Shown here piece by piece: positions 43,988-57,400 of a stretch of DNA of 64,000 bases. Within the stretch, counting starts at the first letter, position 1; each line of letters opens with the position of its first letter. This DNA comes from Opeltia flavorubescens (taxonomy: Eukaryota; Ascomycota; Lecanoromycetes; Teloschistales; Teloschistaceae). The position numbers were made by a program, and so were the translations under genes. The stretch covers positions 1,364,001 through 1,428,000 of the forward strand of contig KE546965.1 in assembly GCA_000442125.1 (NCBI GenBank). Direction: 5' to 3'. The notes under the pieces are model-generated. The model did not search any database, was not told the origin of the DNA, and worked only from the letters and a program-made list of their open reading frames with translations.

Positions 43988-44781
43988 ATGAGAAAATCAT
44001 ATGCTTTGAATACCCTGGATGACGGTGCCTTTCGAACGGCTTAGCATCGCCATCACCGTACCAATCGAAGGGTACGGTGCATAGCACGTGATCTGCAGAT
44101 CTGAAGGCTTGCGTACAAACTGCAGATGCAAAGTTGAAATTTTCCACAACGTCATACTATATTTCCGTTTGCTGTTGTTGGGAGTTGGTAGTACTATAAG
44201 CATAGCTGGCTTCGCAATTTGTACAACCACTATCGATCCTAGCATCATGATTTGATAGCTTAGACAGCAAACATGCATTTACTTTCTCTTGTGAAACATA
44301 TGATCAGCTTGCAATGAGCAGTCAACGTTGACAACTGGATTTTATAAATAATAGTATAAATTTTCGCTCCAATGAGAACAATGGGATGGAGCTACTTGTG
44401 CGAGCATACTTCCGATTGAAGGGATGAAGGACTCGTTCATTTCCTAAGTGTACTTTCATTCAAATGTCAGACAGATCAAGAGCGATTTTTACCAGAGGCA
44501 ACGAATGTTATTTGGCTTTGCTGCACAGAAAGCATAAACTAATCTATGGCTAGCGTGGAAAGCAAGTTTGCTTGGCGTGAAGCTTGCTGCGAAGCAACCG
44601 TTGCCATGGGCGTTCGCAAGCTCAGCCAATGCTGTGCAGCGCAGCAATTCCAGATTTTCTCTTCCTTTTTTTGGAAGTACAACTTGTGGCCTTGGAAGCT
44701 GTTTATTCGTACCAATATGCCTTTTGGAAGCCAGAAACGAGTGTCTATTCCGAGGATGTGTAAATAAGAAACATATGCCAA
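43988..44781. other. Intergenic, promoter of the RhoGEF gene
   Basis: 794 bp, both flanking genes on plus. Short ORFs lack coding character. An AT-rich segment (ttttataaataatagtataa, about 44340-44359) is the only notable feature. Confidence 0.5.
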
Positions 44782-47700
44782 ATGCCTGGAAACCCTCTCA
44801 CGCCTGGTAAGGCCATAAAGCGCAGTGAGAAATTAGCTTCGTCTGGACCTCAAGTCATAGATGTCGGTAGTACATTGGGCGTTTATGACACGAACTCGGT
44901 CAGAGATAGAGTTCGACAATGGCAAGCCCAGGGTGGAGGGGTTGTCAATGCTCCCGATCTATACTACGAAGATGGGCAAGATGACATTAAGAACAATGAA
45001 ACCAGTGAAGAGGCAATGGTCAGTTTGGAAACTGTACAGGAACCCGCGAACGTTCAGGGGAACAGCCATACCGCCAATGGGTCAGACACGCCACGGAGCA
45101 GAAGCGGTCGGCCAAAGAGAAAGTCAAAGACGCAAGCAGACCGACGGGATCGAAGTAAGAGCACTCCAGCCAAGCGAGTTATTAGTGACGCACACTGGCG
45201 GAAGGATAGAAGTCCACCCAAAGATAGAGCCTCGCCGAAGACCTCACCGAAGGCTCCAAGACGAACAGAAGGCGTGGGCAATGATGGCATCAGAGTTAGG
45301 CCCATGACGACCTCGAAGAGAGCAAATATTTCCGGCAAAGAAGAAAGTGCGAGGGAGAGCAACAAGGATAAATACCCCCATGTGCAAGCTTCACGTAAAT
45401 CAAGACGACACCGGAGTAGACATTCTGTTTCTCCAACAGGAAGTGCTAAAAGCGCAAACAATGAAGAGGACTATAACTCGGCTTCCCCAAAGACTGAAAA
45501 TCACCCGCCTTCGGGCGATGGGTCGGCGCAATGTATAATTACTCCGGAGAAAGCTCGCTCTCAACCTTACAAGTCTCCGGCAACTACAGCTCATACCCAA
45601 AGGCATGAAAGTAAACTTCCGAGCGACGGCTGTCCGGAGCAAGAATCTCTATCCGTATATGGCAGCAACTTTGAGAGAAGGAGCAGCAGGAAGGCAGAGA
45701 AGGGTTACGTCGCAGCTCAGCTGCTGGAGGAGTCAAGAAAATCCCTCACAAAACCGAAGGCTACGGGCAGGGACAGCGTCAAGGTACCGGGTGTCGAATC
45801 ATGGCTCAACGACACACCAGACCCGTTCATTGACAATGAAGAACCGTTGAGCGAGGGAACCGAATCAAAACCTGCTCATTCAGACACTGCTGGTTCTACT
45901 TCAAAATCTTCCTTGGTAGCTGATCCTAACGAGATCTGGAACACGCTGGAGACGAAAGATCGGGCGCGGTCAGGGCTTAATGCAAGCAGAAGGCGTAAAA
46001 GGATCCCCAGTTCTACAATCTACAAGGATAATCCATTTCCAGTGGATTTTGAATCTGCCTCTCCGCTACATACATATCCGGCTGGACCAATGTCTGCGTC
46101 AAAGCTGGTCGATTTCGTCGACAAAGGCACGAACTCCACCTCATCTCTTGCGCGAAGAGGAGCGCGAAAAACCGTTTCATCACCCAAGAGAAAGTCCACT
46201 TCCGAAAACGTTCAAGAAGCGCTACCCGAAGATGACGAGCTGTCAACTCGGCCAATAGATCATACAATTTCCTCGCTTGACGATACTGATCCCTGTAGTC
46301 CTCTTCATGCATCCGGACTCAAGCAACGACCTTTTCCTTCCACAGGAAAACACCGGCTGTCAACAATAGCCTCTGTGGATACCTTCGATTCCAAGCTGTG
46401 TACTTCTGATATGAAGAATGGCCCAGGAGATAATGCTCCGGAATCTCTAAGATCGAAGCCTTCGCTAGTTCATGATAATGCTGAAGTTCGAGAGCTCGAG
46501 TCAGGCGGTCAAATTGATGGCCATTCTTTGAAGCGTGGCCTAACAAAACACGCAGACCTTATCTCTATGCTATCCATGACGGAGCCGGGCAACAAGAGTA
46601 TCAGATCTGCTCGTAGCATCAGAACGAACAGGAGTCGGCTTGCTACGGCCACAATAGCAGATCTCATGACAGAGCTTGCAAACGATGAAAAGAAATACAT
46701 GCGGGAACTCAGGACACTAGTCGACGGTGTGATTCCGGTTCTGCTTACTTGTGTTCTGTCCAAGTCCGATTCTGCGGTTGCTGCTGGCTTATTCTGTCCG
46801 CATTCTAATACCCGAGAAGATCCTAATTTTACCAAACCTATCGTAGAAATGGGCATTGCTCTTGAGCGACTCAAGTCACTTCACAGGCGCATACCAATGC
46901 AAGATTCAAAATCTTTGCTCACCTGGGCACAGGGAGCACAACGGGTATATGCCGAATACCTAAAGGCCTGGCGAATGGGTTTTCAGGATGTGGTTGTCAA
47001 TCTAGCTCCAGCGACGGAAGCCCGGGCATCTCAAATCAATACGCCACGCTCCAGAACTGGAGGGTTAGACGATGGACTTCCCATTAACAAGGATGGCGAC
47101 GTCGTGAATGGAGATGGGGAGAGAGTGGATGTTGCATTTTTGCTCAAGCGGCCTCTGGTCCGGCTGAAGTACCTCGCGAAAACATTGAAGGGCATCAACG
47201 TCATCTCTCCGTCCGCCGAAGCGGAGTCACTAGCAACAAAATACCAGAATTTAGTGATAACGGCACGCAACCGCTCGAATGAAGAGCGGGCAAGGTTGGA
47301 AGACGAGGCTGCTGCGAACATTGATGCAACGCGTGCTCGGGATCCCAGGACACTCGCTCCCTTGACAGGGATGAGTATTGATGGAACAAGAAGAGTCCGA
47401 GCGCGGGACCATTTCAATCTTGCGTTCCAACATTCCAGCGGTCAGCGCGTAGACTGTCGAATTGAGCTCCTACTTCGTGACGAAGCTCCGGAAAACGAAG
47501 GAAATGGTGACCTGCTGATATGCGAGGTCGACGGTACAGGCAGATGGCTGCTCTTCCCACCCGTCCAAACTGGGCGGATATCGGCTCGCAATGGCGACAT
47601 TGAAGGCGAGGTCGTTGTTATGATACGGGGCTTCGGCGGCAGCGGGGCTGAGTGGCACGAGATTCTTTCTTTGAAGGGCGAAGACGAACAGGCAGCATTT

Positions 47701-50346
47701 GAATGGGTCCAGATGCTTGGGCTAACGCCGGTTCCTCCAAAAATCTTCAGAACTCAGAGCTTTCTTACGAAGCATAGGCGCAAAGGGTCCACTCCAAGCG
47801 GTGCTTCCACACTTGGCGCTCCACCGACCGATCCTCCAGCGAGAAGCCGAACGCCGAGTCCAACAGAAGTCGAAATACCAATAGGGGAGCAGCCAGTCCC
47901 TATCTCGGAAACTTCCGATGAACCCAAGGCTAGTGAACCGGAGGCTGTTCCATCAGATACAGACTTAGGCAGGATAGTTAATAATCTCCAAGGAAAGTCT
48001 CAAGAGCCAGCAATCTCCATCAACGTACTGCGGCCACATACGTACGTGGACGATGTGAATGACTTGAGATCGCTACCAAGCCAATCCTTTAATCAACTCA
48101 CGCAAGAGCAGGAGCCAGTCCGGAGGCCCCGCAGCTTCAAGGAAGCGCTGGGATTGACGGGCACAAGCACCAATTCGTTGGGTCTAAAGCGAACAAGAGC
48201 TCAGAAGCTACCTGGGCACCAGGGCTCGCCAAAGAGTCCACGGCCACTAAGACCTTCTAGTCAGGATGAGAATTTACGACGACGGTCGCGAAATCCCCAG
48301 ACGGAAAGTAAGGGATGCGAGGTTTATCCTCAGGATGACTATTCATCTGTTATTGATGAAAGTAGCTCACAAAAGGAGCGATCCGGAAGCTACCAGGAGC
48401 CCCTTCCGAAGGGACAGAAAGACAACCGGCCTGGACACAACCGGTCACGGTCCTCCGTGCCATCCACGGAGCTGCCCATCATTCCCAAAATTCGTAAAGG
48501 TAGCCCGCCAACAACGCCGATCATCCATCTTGAGGAAGAGACTAGGTGGCTTTCGCCGCCAGAATCAAAACTTCCACCATCATCACCACGAAAGACCGAA
48601 AAACGTCCTCAATCTTCTTCCCTGTCAAATGCTGATTCTGCTTCACCATTGACTCTTGATTCGCGTTCATCGAGCATCCCGTCGCCGAAAGACCACAAAC
48701 CCCCGGTATTCATCCCTAGCACAGCACCAATAACGCGCAGGCGATCTTCGTCGCCGCTCAAGCATCAATACGAGCCATCTACAGCTTCAGAATCATCAGA
48801 GTCCGAGGCGTCAACCGTTGAACGCAATGAAGTGAGCTCAATATCCTCCTCGGAAGATGAGGATCTTGAGGCCGAAGATATTCAAACGCCCTTAATGCCT
48901 CTCAGTGCTCTAGGTCGAACACCCAAAGCTTCGCCGCATGGATCCCTTTACTCAATACCTAATGGAACCCTCAGGCCTTCAGAGTCTGCTTCTCAAGCTC
49001 CGTATAAAAAAGTACCTTCTCAACCTACCAAAGCTTCGAAAACTATCGCGTCAATATTTTCTTGGGCGGAAAAGGGGTTGTGGGAGAGCTTACATCCCGA
49101 CGAATGCAGCATCATCATCACGCCCGGACTGATCGAAGCTTACGAAATGTCTGCCGCTCATTCTGCATGTGTCCCACCGTCCTCTTCGACTCCAGTAGTG
49201 GATGTTGATGCGTTTTCTGAGGTGGCATCGAATATCATAAGTCCAGAAGATGTCGTGCAGAACGATCGGCCCCTCGTGGCGCTGGAGCTCACACCTCTTG
49301 TCCCTCTTCGACGTGGTACTGCCATTGATATTTCTATCCGCTCTCCTCCAATTGCTACTTCGCAGATCACCTCTGGTACTAATATCATGTTCCGCTCTCG
49401 CAATCCAGAGGAGTGCGAGGCTCTCTATGCACTGATTAATCACGCTCGCATCCACAATCCCACCTACATTGCGCTCCAAAATGCCCGAGGCCCTTTTGAC
49501 ATGGCTACTGGCTTTGATCGTCGTGTCAGTAACCGGGCTGGTAGTTCAAGAACGAGCTCGTGGTTCGGAGGCTGGGGTGTCTCCTCTGGGTATCGAGCTA
49601 GCAGCGCTCGGACGCCAAGTATTGCACCTAGCGAAAGCAGCATCGGCAGCATGAGCAGTGCCTTCAGTGCGCTGAAGCGCTTCGGGCGAGGGGGCGGGGG
49701 TATGTTTAACATCGCGCGTAGTACCATCAGCTCCCGCGAAGGTAGTCGATCCAATAGTGTCTATACCAGCTCAGATAATTCCAGTGGCAGTGGAGCCAGT
49801 TCACCCCTTCCTCCGGGCATGCAAGGGGATCCTACTGGTCAAATCGGACTCAGTAATACCAAAATTCGACTGTATTTCCGCGAGACGCAAACGCGGTGGC
49901 GGGACATGGGCTCGGCACGTTTAACAATTATGCGACCTGCGCCGCCTGATCTATCTTCGGCTACATCAGCTTCTGGAGAATCACTCCCGAAGATGAGTAA
50001 TTCTCGGCAGGGTGTTGACGAAAAGAGAATCGTAGTGCGTGGGAAGACAAAGGGGGAGATCTTGTTGGATGCGACCCTCGGGGAGACGTGCTTTGAACGT
50101 GTTGGACGACAGGGTATAGCGGTCAGTGTGTGGGAAGATATCGTGGGCCCTAATGGCGAAGTTGGCACGGTTGGGGCAGTTGGTGGCGTAGGTGCAGGAA
50201 GAGCAAAGGTGTATATGATCCAGGTAAGCTCCCATATTCGTGTCCTCCTGAGCTTCTTGAGCGCTAATCAATCATTGTGCGTTTAGATGAAAGGTGAGGC
50301 GGAGACGACGTACACCTTTTCGATCGTTGGAAGATTACGATACTAA
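44782..50346 (+). CDS. Large DH-PH Rho guanine-nucleotide exchange factor (1,833 aa)
   Basis: Exon 1 is 44782..50223; a 63-nt intron leads to a last exon 50287..50346 encoding the final 19 residues (MKGEAETTYTFSIVGRLRY). Residues 1-600 are disordered, basic and Ser/Pro-rich. A Dbl-homology domain begins at about 618 (TATIADLMTELANDEKKYMR) and includes LLTWAQGAQRVYAEYLKAWR and FLLKRPLVRLKYLAKTLKGI. A PH domain follows at about 873-980 (RARDHFNLAFQ ... EWHEILSL ... AAFEWVQMLG). A long Ser-rich region and a second folded segment from about 1410 (SIFSWAEKGLWESLHPDECS) to 1565, then a C-terminal beta-rich segment, complete it. Homologues in Aspergillus-type fungi are often labelled 'SRm160/300 splicing coactivator', but the DH-PH pair points to Rho/Cdc42 activation in polarity or septation. 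The target GTPase is unknown. Confidence 0.88.
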
Positions 50347-50672
50347 TGCTTTTCACTCGATGATAAACCACACAGGATAGGTATTGCATGGGGTACTGTT
50401 GGGTGGTGTTCGGGTTGGTAGACGATAGTATTCCAGGCGGCTCTTCTTCGGTTTTTTCAATGTTTTTGTTCACATTTATTGATGGCAAAGATACACCATG
50501 TTGCGAAAGAAAGGGGGCCGGCGTCGATGTATGACCGGTACAAACTCATGCTCGATTGTATATGAGGCATAAGCTTGAGACTGGTCATGGCTATTGGTCG
50601 ACCTGCAAGCAGAGGTCGTTGGGACCAGATTGATCCGTAAGCACCTCGCCTATATTCAGACATGTGGTCATG
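50347..50672. other. Convergent intergenic region
   Basis: 326 bp between the stops of the RhoGEF gene (plus) and NRDE2 (minus); only 3' flanks. Nothing else seen. Confidence 0.6.
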
Positions 50673-53600
50673 CTAGAGTGATACATGTATTCGCAGCTCC
50701 TTCTCCACCATCATCTCGTATACACCTCTCAACTCCTCTTCTGGCAATGCGTTCGCTAGACAATCAAACGCTAGCATGTAGATCTCCTTCACCCAGGGAC
50801 AAGCTCTTACGGCTCTGTAAAATAGATTCCTTGTTCGCTTCAGGTCTCCGTTCTCATACTCGAAAAGGAGATACAGTCTCCATAAGCTAGCGCTATGTGC
50901 CGCGCCTTCACTTCGTAGTGCACGCTCAAAGGATCCTCGGATAGCGTTCTGGTTCGAGCCGTATGTGACACCACGGTGGAGGTCGGTGTATATGGCGAAA
51001 AAATAGGGAATAACACTTCTAGACGCTACATTGTCGCTCTCTGCTGTGTGATGGTGGCGGTGAGAGAAGACTACATCCCGCATGATGCCGCGGACGCGAT
51101 CATCGATCCGGAAGCGAGATTCGTTCCAAGCATACAGGGAGAGGAAGATGGTGTTCGTAGGAAAGGCGGTGATGCTTTCGGCGAGAAAAGAACGGATGGT
51201 GGTAGGGGAAAAGGGGCGTTTGTGGGTGATATGAACGTAGAGAAGTCGTGCAAATGATTGTCGGAGCAACTCCTCTAGAGCGCGGTTCGTAGGATGATAT
51301 TTTGTCAAGATATCTAGATTAGCTCTGAAGGCTTCCTGGGTTTCTTTCAAAGTGGTAGTATCGAGAAGGTAATCCGAAACCACCAGGAGTTCTGCGTAGC
51401 AGACTGCGTGGGTGGTGTAGCCAGTGGATAGCATTTTGTCTCGACCAGCCGACAGTGCCTGCCAAAAAGTGAGTTACCAATCATGGAGAAATGCAGCTAG
51501 AGCAAACAGCCAATGTACGTTGGGCGTCCTGAGAAAAGAATAAAAGAAGAAATCTACCTTTCGCAAACGTAGCCAGGCAGTAGCGGATGTGTCGTTGGAT
51601 CTGTCCTCTTCATGATTTAGTCCCCCCTTCGGATCATCGTCGCGCTCGAAGCTCAAGAGTTGCCCCACAAGTATTACTGATTCGCCAGTGCTAAGATGAT
51701 GCCTAGGTAAATATCGGGCTTAGCGTGTCTTCAATGAGGAGACGGAAAGAATGAGTAAGTGTCTCGGGACTCAAAAGACTGTGTACTTTGCCGGATCATC
51801 GATCGAAAGATTGCTTACCACATCCGGCTTTGCCATAGTATTATCACATCCCTTCTTGCAGATTCATCGAGATTCTTGCTCATGTAGATTGCCGTCTCAT
51901 AAACCCTACTAGCCTCGTGGCCTTCGGCAAGCTGATTGAGGATAAGGGCGTACGCGTTATATAAGCGTAAGCTAGACAGCCGTGTCTTGAGCAGACTTCT
52001 AGCAGACTTCTTAACCGTGGCAGGAGATATCTGCAGCTCGAGAGCTAGAAGGTACTCTGCCAACGCATCGCCGCCGACCCCAAGATATGCCATGGATTTA
52101 AGAATTCGTAAGGCGAAATCCTTGGGAACTGGCCCAAATCTGCGGACACCTCTGCGAAATGCAGAAAACCATTTGGGCGAAGCTGAGAAGAGCGTGTCAA
52201 TTGAGATTTGATGCTCTACTAAAGGAAAGCCGAAAGGAAATGCGGATGACAAGCTGGAATTGTCTTTCTCCGGCATACTATTTCCGGTGTTCTCGAGGTT
52301 CGAAGCCTTGCTACGAGGCCCTCGCAGTGGAAAATCTACCGAGGTCGGCTGGTCGTACAGGATTTCATTACGGAGAAATTGGTCATTGAACCAGGATTCT
52401 ACGCAGAGTTTCGAGGTGTCCAGGTAGGGCGGAAGGTCGCAAAAAGAGAGTAGGGCTAACAATATGGTATGAGTATCGCACGGCGTAGGTGATTCGACCA
52501 AAGCAACTTTTATGTCCACGAAGAAGGCAAATCGAAATGGATCATCCGACGACTTGTCGATAGATCGACTCGGGGTACGTGAGGTGCTAGCAACTTTACG
52601 CTCGGCCTCATTCCATGATTTCAGCGAGATATCTTTTGCTTGCGATAGAGTCTCTGTAATATCCGATGACTGTTGATATTCCAACTCATTATCGTGAAAT
52701 TTGAACCAACCTTTTGCTTTGGGTTCGCCAATTCGAGGGTTTTCGCTATTCCAGAAATGTTCGAAAGCTAATGCAGATTCATCATACGCTGAATCTGCTG
52801 CTGCTTGCTGAAGTGAACGGCGAGGTTGTTGTGGCTTGTTGAACTGAAATTCGAGCAAGGCCTGCCATATTGCCAACCCAATTTCGACATAACCTGATTC
52901 GCTCAGCAAAAGAGTCAAGCGGAGTATTATATAAACCTGAATAGAGAATAATCTCGACTGTTGAGCCGATTCGGCTTGAAAATCGTTACGGGCAGCTTGC
53001 AGCATGTCTAAGCAATTAGAATACTGTTTACGGGTTTCTTCTATGCCAAAACTAGCGAAGGTAGATTGGTTGAAGTCCAGGAAATTTTTCCATAGTCGGT
53101 GGCACAACGGGTGCTCTTGAAGAATAGCTCGCCATCGCTTCAGGATCTTGCCCCTTTCCCAAACCTGATGCGCTTTTGACATCTGACGAAGGTACAGTCG
53201 TTCTCGACCATAGGGATCAGTGACACACTTAAGAGCTTTGGCGCATATTGACAGAGCCACCTCTGCATTACTTCGTCGCTCAGCATTCGTATGGCGCATT
53301 TGGCTTGAATCGCTAAGAAAGCCGTTCATTTCATCCTGAAGCTCCAGCAATCCTACCCAGGATTGCCAGTCAGCAGGATCTTGTTCTATCTTGCTTGAAA
53401 ATGCGGCTCGTCTTCGCTCAAAATGATCATCAAGGACGGGTACCCCCGCAACATCTCCATCAGTTGCAGACTCTTCGGTGTTATTCTCAGCATCATCATC
53501 ATCAGAACTTGGTGATGTCTCGGCCTGCCCTTCGAACGGCCGATGCGCTAGGCTTCCTATGTTCTGAAATGGTGTGTGCGCATTGGTCCAGTCCACGAGC

Positions 53601-54208
53601 TTTCGCTTCCTCGATCTTGGTTGTTGGAGAGGGATGAAATCTGGCGTATTGACTTCTTGATCGACATATGAGCCAGCTTTGATTCGCTTAGATCTTTGGT
53701 GCCGGAGATGGTTTACAATATACTTCGAAATTGTAAATTTGCCCTGGTCTGATGAAGTAGTGTGATGCGTGAAATAATCTAGGCTGGACTTCGAGCCTAG
53801 CACTCTACGAGCGGAAGAGCGGCGATACGAAGGGACCCCGTAGTTGGACCCATAATGCAAATTTTGAAAGTCGCCTTTCACATCAAAAGCAAATGTCGGA
53901 GAACATTTCCAATCTTCAAGCAGGTGCTTCTGTTCTAAAGCACGGTCACTGCCGCGTCCATGAGCAGTCGAAGGTGATCGCTGCTTGCTAGCATATCGGC
54001 AATGTTTTTCTGCAACATTGNGGTGATAATAACGTTCGCTCACATCATTGCTCTCATCTGGTTTTCGAGCAGGCGTTGGGATTTCTTCTGATCGAAAGCT
54101 GGTGAACCGGGGTACTGCTTTCGAACCCTAAGTTAAATATTAGGCACAGTATTAGGATGGAAACTCGTTGTTGACTAACCAACGTACCTGCTGGCTATTA
54201 GATGTCAT
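50673..54208 (-). CDS. NRDE2: NRDE-2 family nuclear RNA-silencing/surveillance protein (1,086 aa)
   Basis: Exons are 54208..54188 (21 nt, MTSNSQQ), 54127..51819, 51702..51558 and 51458..50673; introns are 60, 116 and 99 nt. The N-terminal ~200 residues are basic and disordered (RRSSARRVLGSKSSLDYF, SRKRKLVDW). From about residue 220 HAT/TPR-like helical repeats run to the end: RRAAFSSKIEQDPADWQSWV, VWERGKILKRWRAILQEHP, and FSHRHHH ... RGSFERALRSE, LKRTRNLFYRAVRACPWVKE. This is the NRDE-2 family (S. pombe Nrl1, human NRDE2), nuclear proteins that partner Mtr4-type helicases in RNA surveillance, splicing control and small-RNA-guided silencing. An N base at 54021 leaves one residue unknown. The 116-nt intron acceptor has a second choice; I picked the one reading WHHLSTGES. 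Confidence 0.92.
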
Positions 54209-54416
54209 AAGGCCACCGATTTCTCCAGCACAGGTGACTTGAATAATAAGTCAAATTAAGCTCCTGCGCATCGGCATTTATTGCGCTCAGCTATCAGCGG
54301 GGACCGGCGCAGTTTTTGCCGACATGCCGACATATTTTTCAACATCAATTTCCAACTTGAAAATAGATCATTCGCTCGTCAAAACGTGTCTCATGTAAGA
54401 ATTTAATGATTTGGCA
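54209..54416. promoter_or_regulatory. Shared divergent promoter of NRDE2 and UTP10
   Basis: 208 bp separate the two ATGs (54208 minus, 54417 plus). Within it an 8-bp tandem repeat, GCCGACAT twice, lies at 54318-54333 and is followed by a T-rich tract (atttttc). Both promoters must fit here. Confidence 0.6.
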
Positions 54417-57400
54417 ATGGCAACGACTCTTGCACAACAGCTCGCATATATTCGCGTCCACAGCACTCAGGCTTTAGACCTCAAGGCTCAGAAGAAGGCC
54501 CACTCGAAGTCGCTCCTCTTTGAAACCCATCATGCTGCGACTCAGGACTATGATTCTCTTTTCCAGATCTGCTACGAGGGATGGCAAGAGCTCTGTCGAT
54601 TGGATTCTAGATTTACTGCCTTCGCTGGTAGCTTGTTTTGTGAGCAGAGTAAAGAGGAGGATAGAACTAGTATGACAGCCGCTCAAAACCAAGAGTTGGA
54701 TACTGTTCTGGAAGACTTTATGGGATTAGTAGGGAGCCGGCTGCTGCTAAAGCCGGCCTTGAAGGCAGTGGAATGGCTCGTCAGACGCTTTAGGTCCGTT
54801 GAAGATCGAAAAATCATCGAGAAGGAGCCAATGCTAATCTTCTGGGCACCACTTACAGGGTACAGGAGTACAACACTACTTGCCTTATCATGACTTTCCT
54901 TCCATATCATACTTCTCCCATTTTCGCGACTTTGCTCGCAATATTGCCTGAGCATAGGCCTGCAGCTTTCAAGTTCCTGAAGCCATATATTCAGTCATCT
55001 AAAAATCCACCTCGCCACGCCATTGTCCATGCTGTTGCTCATAACCAAGATGTGTTCAGCATGTTCTGCATCTACACCCTAAAAGTCTGCCGCTGTGAGC
55101 AGCAATACCCGGCTCTGCTGTCATTCTGGTCATCCGTGACTTCTGAAGCGATCTCCTTGATGCTCGATCGGTCTCGGTCAGGCAGGCTGGAACTGCAAAA
55201 AAAAAATCAAGAAGATGTATTAAGGTGCATCCTGCCAGTCTTGGCTGAAGGACTTGTCATGCGCCCAGATCAACTACGAATTGGATGTTATATGATTTTA
55301 ACTATCCTGGCGTCCAAGTGCAACCTTAGCGGAGAGCTTCTTATCACAATGATGGAAATGGTCGTCTGCAGATGGCATGGTGTGACCCATGCCGGTCTGA
55401 TCTGCCTTGTTATCATGTGTGAACAAAAGCAAGACTTTAAGCTACCAAGAAAGACTTTCAAAGCTTTAATTTCTATCGGAAATCTGGTCGACGACCTAGT
55501 ATTTTTGAACAGTCAGTACAATGTCGAAAACCTTGTGCTAAGTGTTGTTCTTGAATTGTTGAGAGGAGTGAGTAAAGCTGGGGATGCTGACCGATTACGC
55601 TTCATCCGAGTCTTACTGGAGGCAGACTTGATGCAGTCAAGGCTCGTCGCAATTGCATTGACCCCTATGCTCCGACTCTCGCGAGGTACTAAGCGACTCG
55701 CTCGGTCCAAGAATGATTTTGATACTCAAAGTGCCTTGGGAGACCTAGTATTGTACCTTGCCGTATCAGAGAGTGTCGGTCCTATTATCAAAACAGCCCT
55801 CGCAGATGTCGACCACGAGACACGACAATCATGTTCTGGCCTTCTTAAAAAGACTGGTTTCTTTGAAGATGGGTCCAAGCCACCTGCAGCCAACATTGAG
55901 ATGACGGATTTTGACGACCCTCCAGTCACAACAAACTTCGAAGTCATTGCGAGTCGAATACCGACACAAACAGCATTTGAGATGTCCTTCTTGACGCATA
56001 CAGATTCGTACATCTTAGGGAGCTTGCTGGATGTTTTTGAAGCAGCCTGTCGGTCACAAGAAACCCTAGATGCATTCTCGAGGCTTTCCGTGCTTCGCAA
56101 GCCTCTAGCCATGATAGAACCCTTGTATATCTCGTTCTTCATCCGCGTCTGGAGTGGACGTCACCCTACATCTATGCGAGTATCCGCTATCTCTCGACTC
56201 GTCGACCTTTTTGGTGCCGAAAGACTTGTCTCTGACGTTCAGGTGCTGATTCCGTACATACTATACGCTCTTGCAGATCCCTCCCCTCTAATACGTAGGG
56301 CGGCAGCGGAACTGGTACTCACTTTGGTTCCGTCCTACCAAGAGGTCGACGATCAGCGTGGTGATCATTCCAAAATCGGCGTTCTAGGAAAGGGCCAGAT
56401 ATACGGTCAAGGAAAAAAGAGTGAAGAGGTAGCTTGGCTACCTTGGCAAGCTGTCGTAGACTTCATTCAACATTTGCTGGTTCCCCAACTGGAGGAAATC
56501 AGACTCGACGAGGCCCAGGTTGGGCGCTCTGTCGTTGAGGGCCTTTGCGCATCAGCTGAAAAGAAAGAAGTAGAGAGTGGTAGCCATAGGCTCAAAAAAG
56601 CCTTCCGAGCCTCGATACTTAGTTGGCTCTGCAGCCACATTATCAATACTCCTTTATACGCGATCAGAGAGAGGTTATTGCCGATACTGACCCATGTACG
56701 CAAAATTGGCCAAGTCGCCACCGTTACACTACTAACTCCGATGCTTGCTACGACCATCAGTCAGGGCCAAGAAGATTTCGAAAAATCCTGCAAGAAGGAA
56801 CACGTAGAGGCGTCGCAGTACATTCACTTAGTGATGGCTATTGCCACTCCAAGTGATAAGGAAAGCATCAAGCTATTACAGGCCTACATCAACAGCCCGC
56901 AGGCTAGAAATGAGCCATTGCTTTGTGTTGCCGCCTTCCGCCGGCTGCGCAACGTCTGGTCGCTTTTGAGACCCCAGATGCAAGCTGCTTTGGGGAGAAA
57001 CATGCTAGAACTTGCCGTGTCTGATCCAGATTCCCACGAAGCCGATTGTACACACATAGAAGCAACAGAAACGCTCCGCAATGTCGAGTTATCTTCCGAC
57101 ACTTTGCAGGCATTCCTCTTAGACACCCCCATCTTCTCAGACAGCGAACGCACGGATTCTGCTAAACGGCGGCGAACTGCATCTCCTGCACGCATATCTG
57201 GAGACGTCACTAGAAAACTATGCTTCATACTGGAACTTGTTGAGTCGTCCGCCATGGAAGCTGGCTCTCTTTTACTCGGCAGGCTGTTCAAGGTGATGGC
57301 CAGTCTCCAAGGGTACAAATACCACTCGGGAATAGAACTGCATTACCTGGAGCTTCTAGCAATGAATAGTATACGCAGTATTTTGGAGCGCTCCGCCGTA

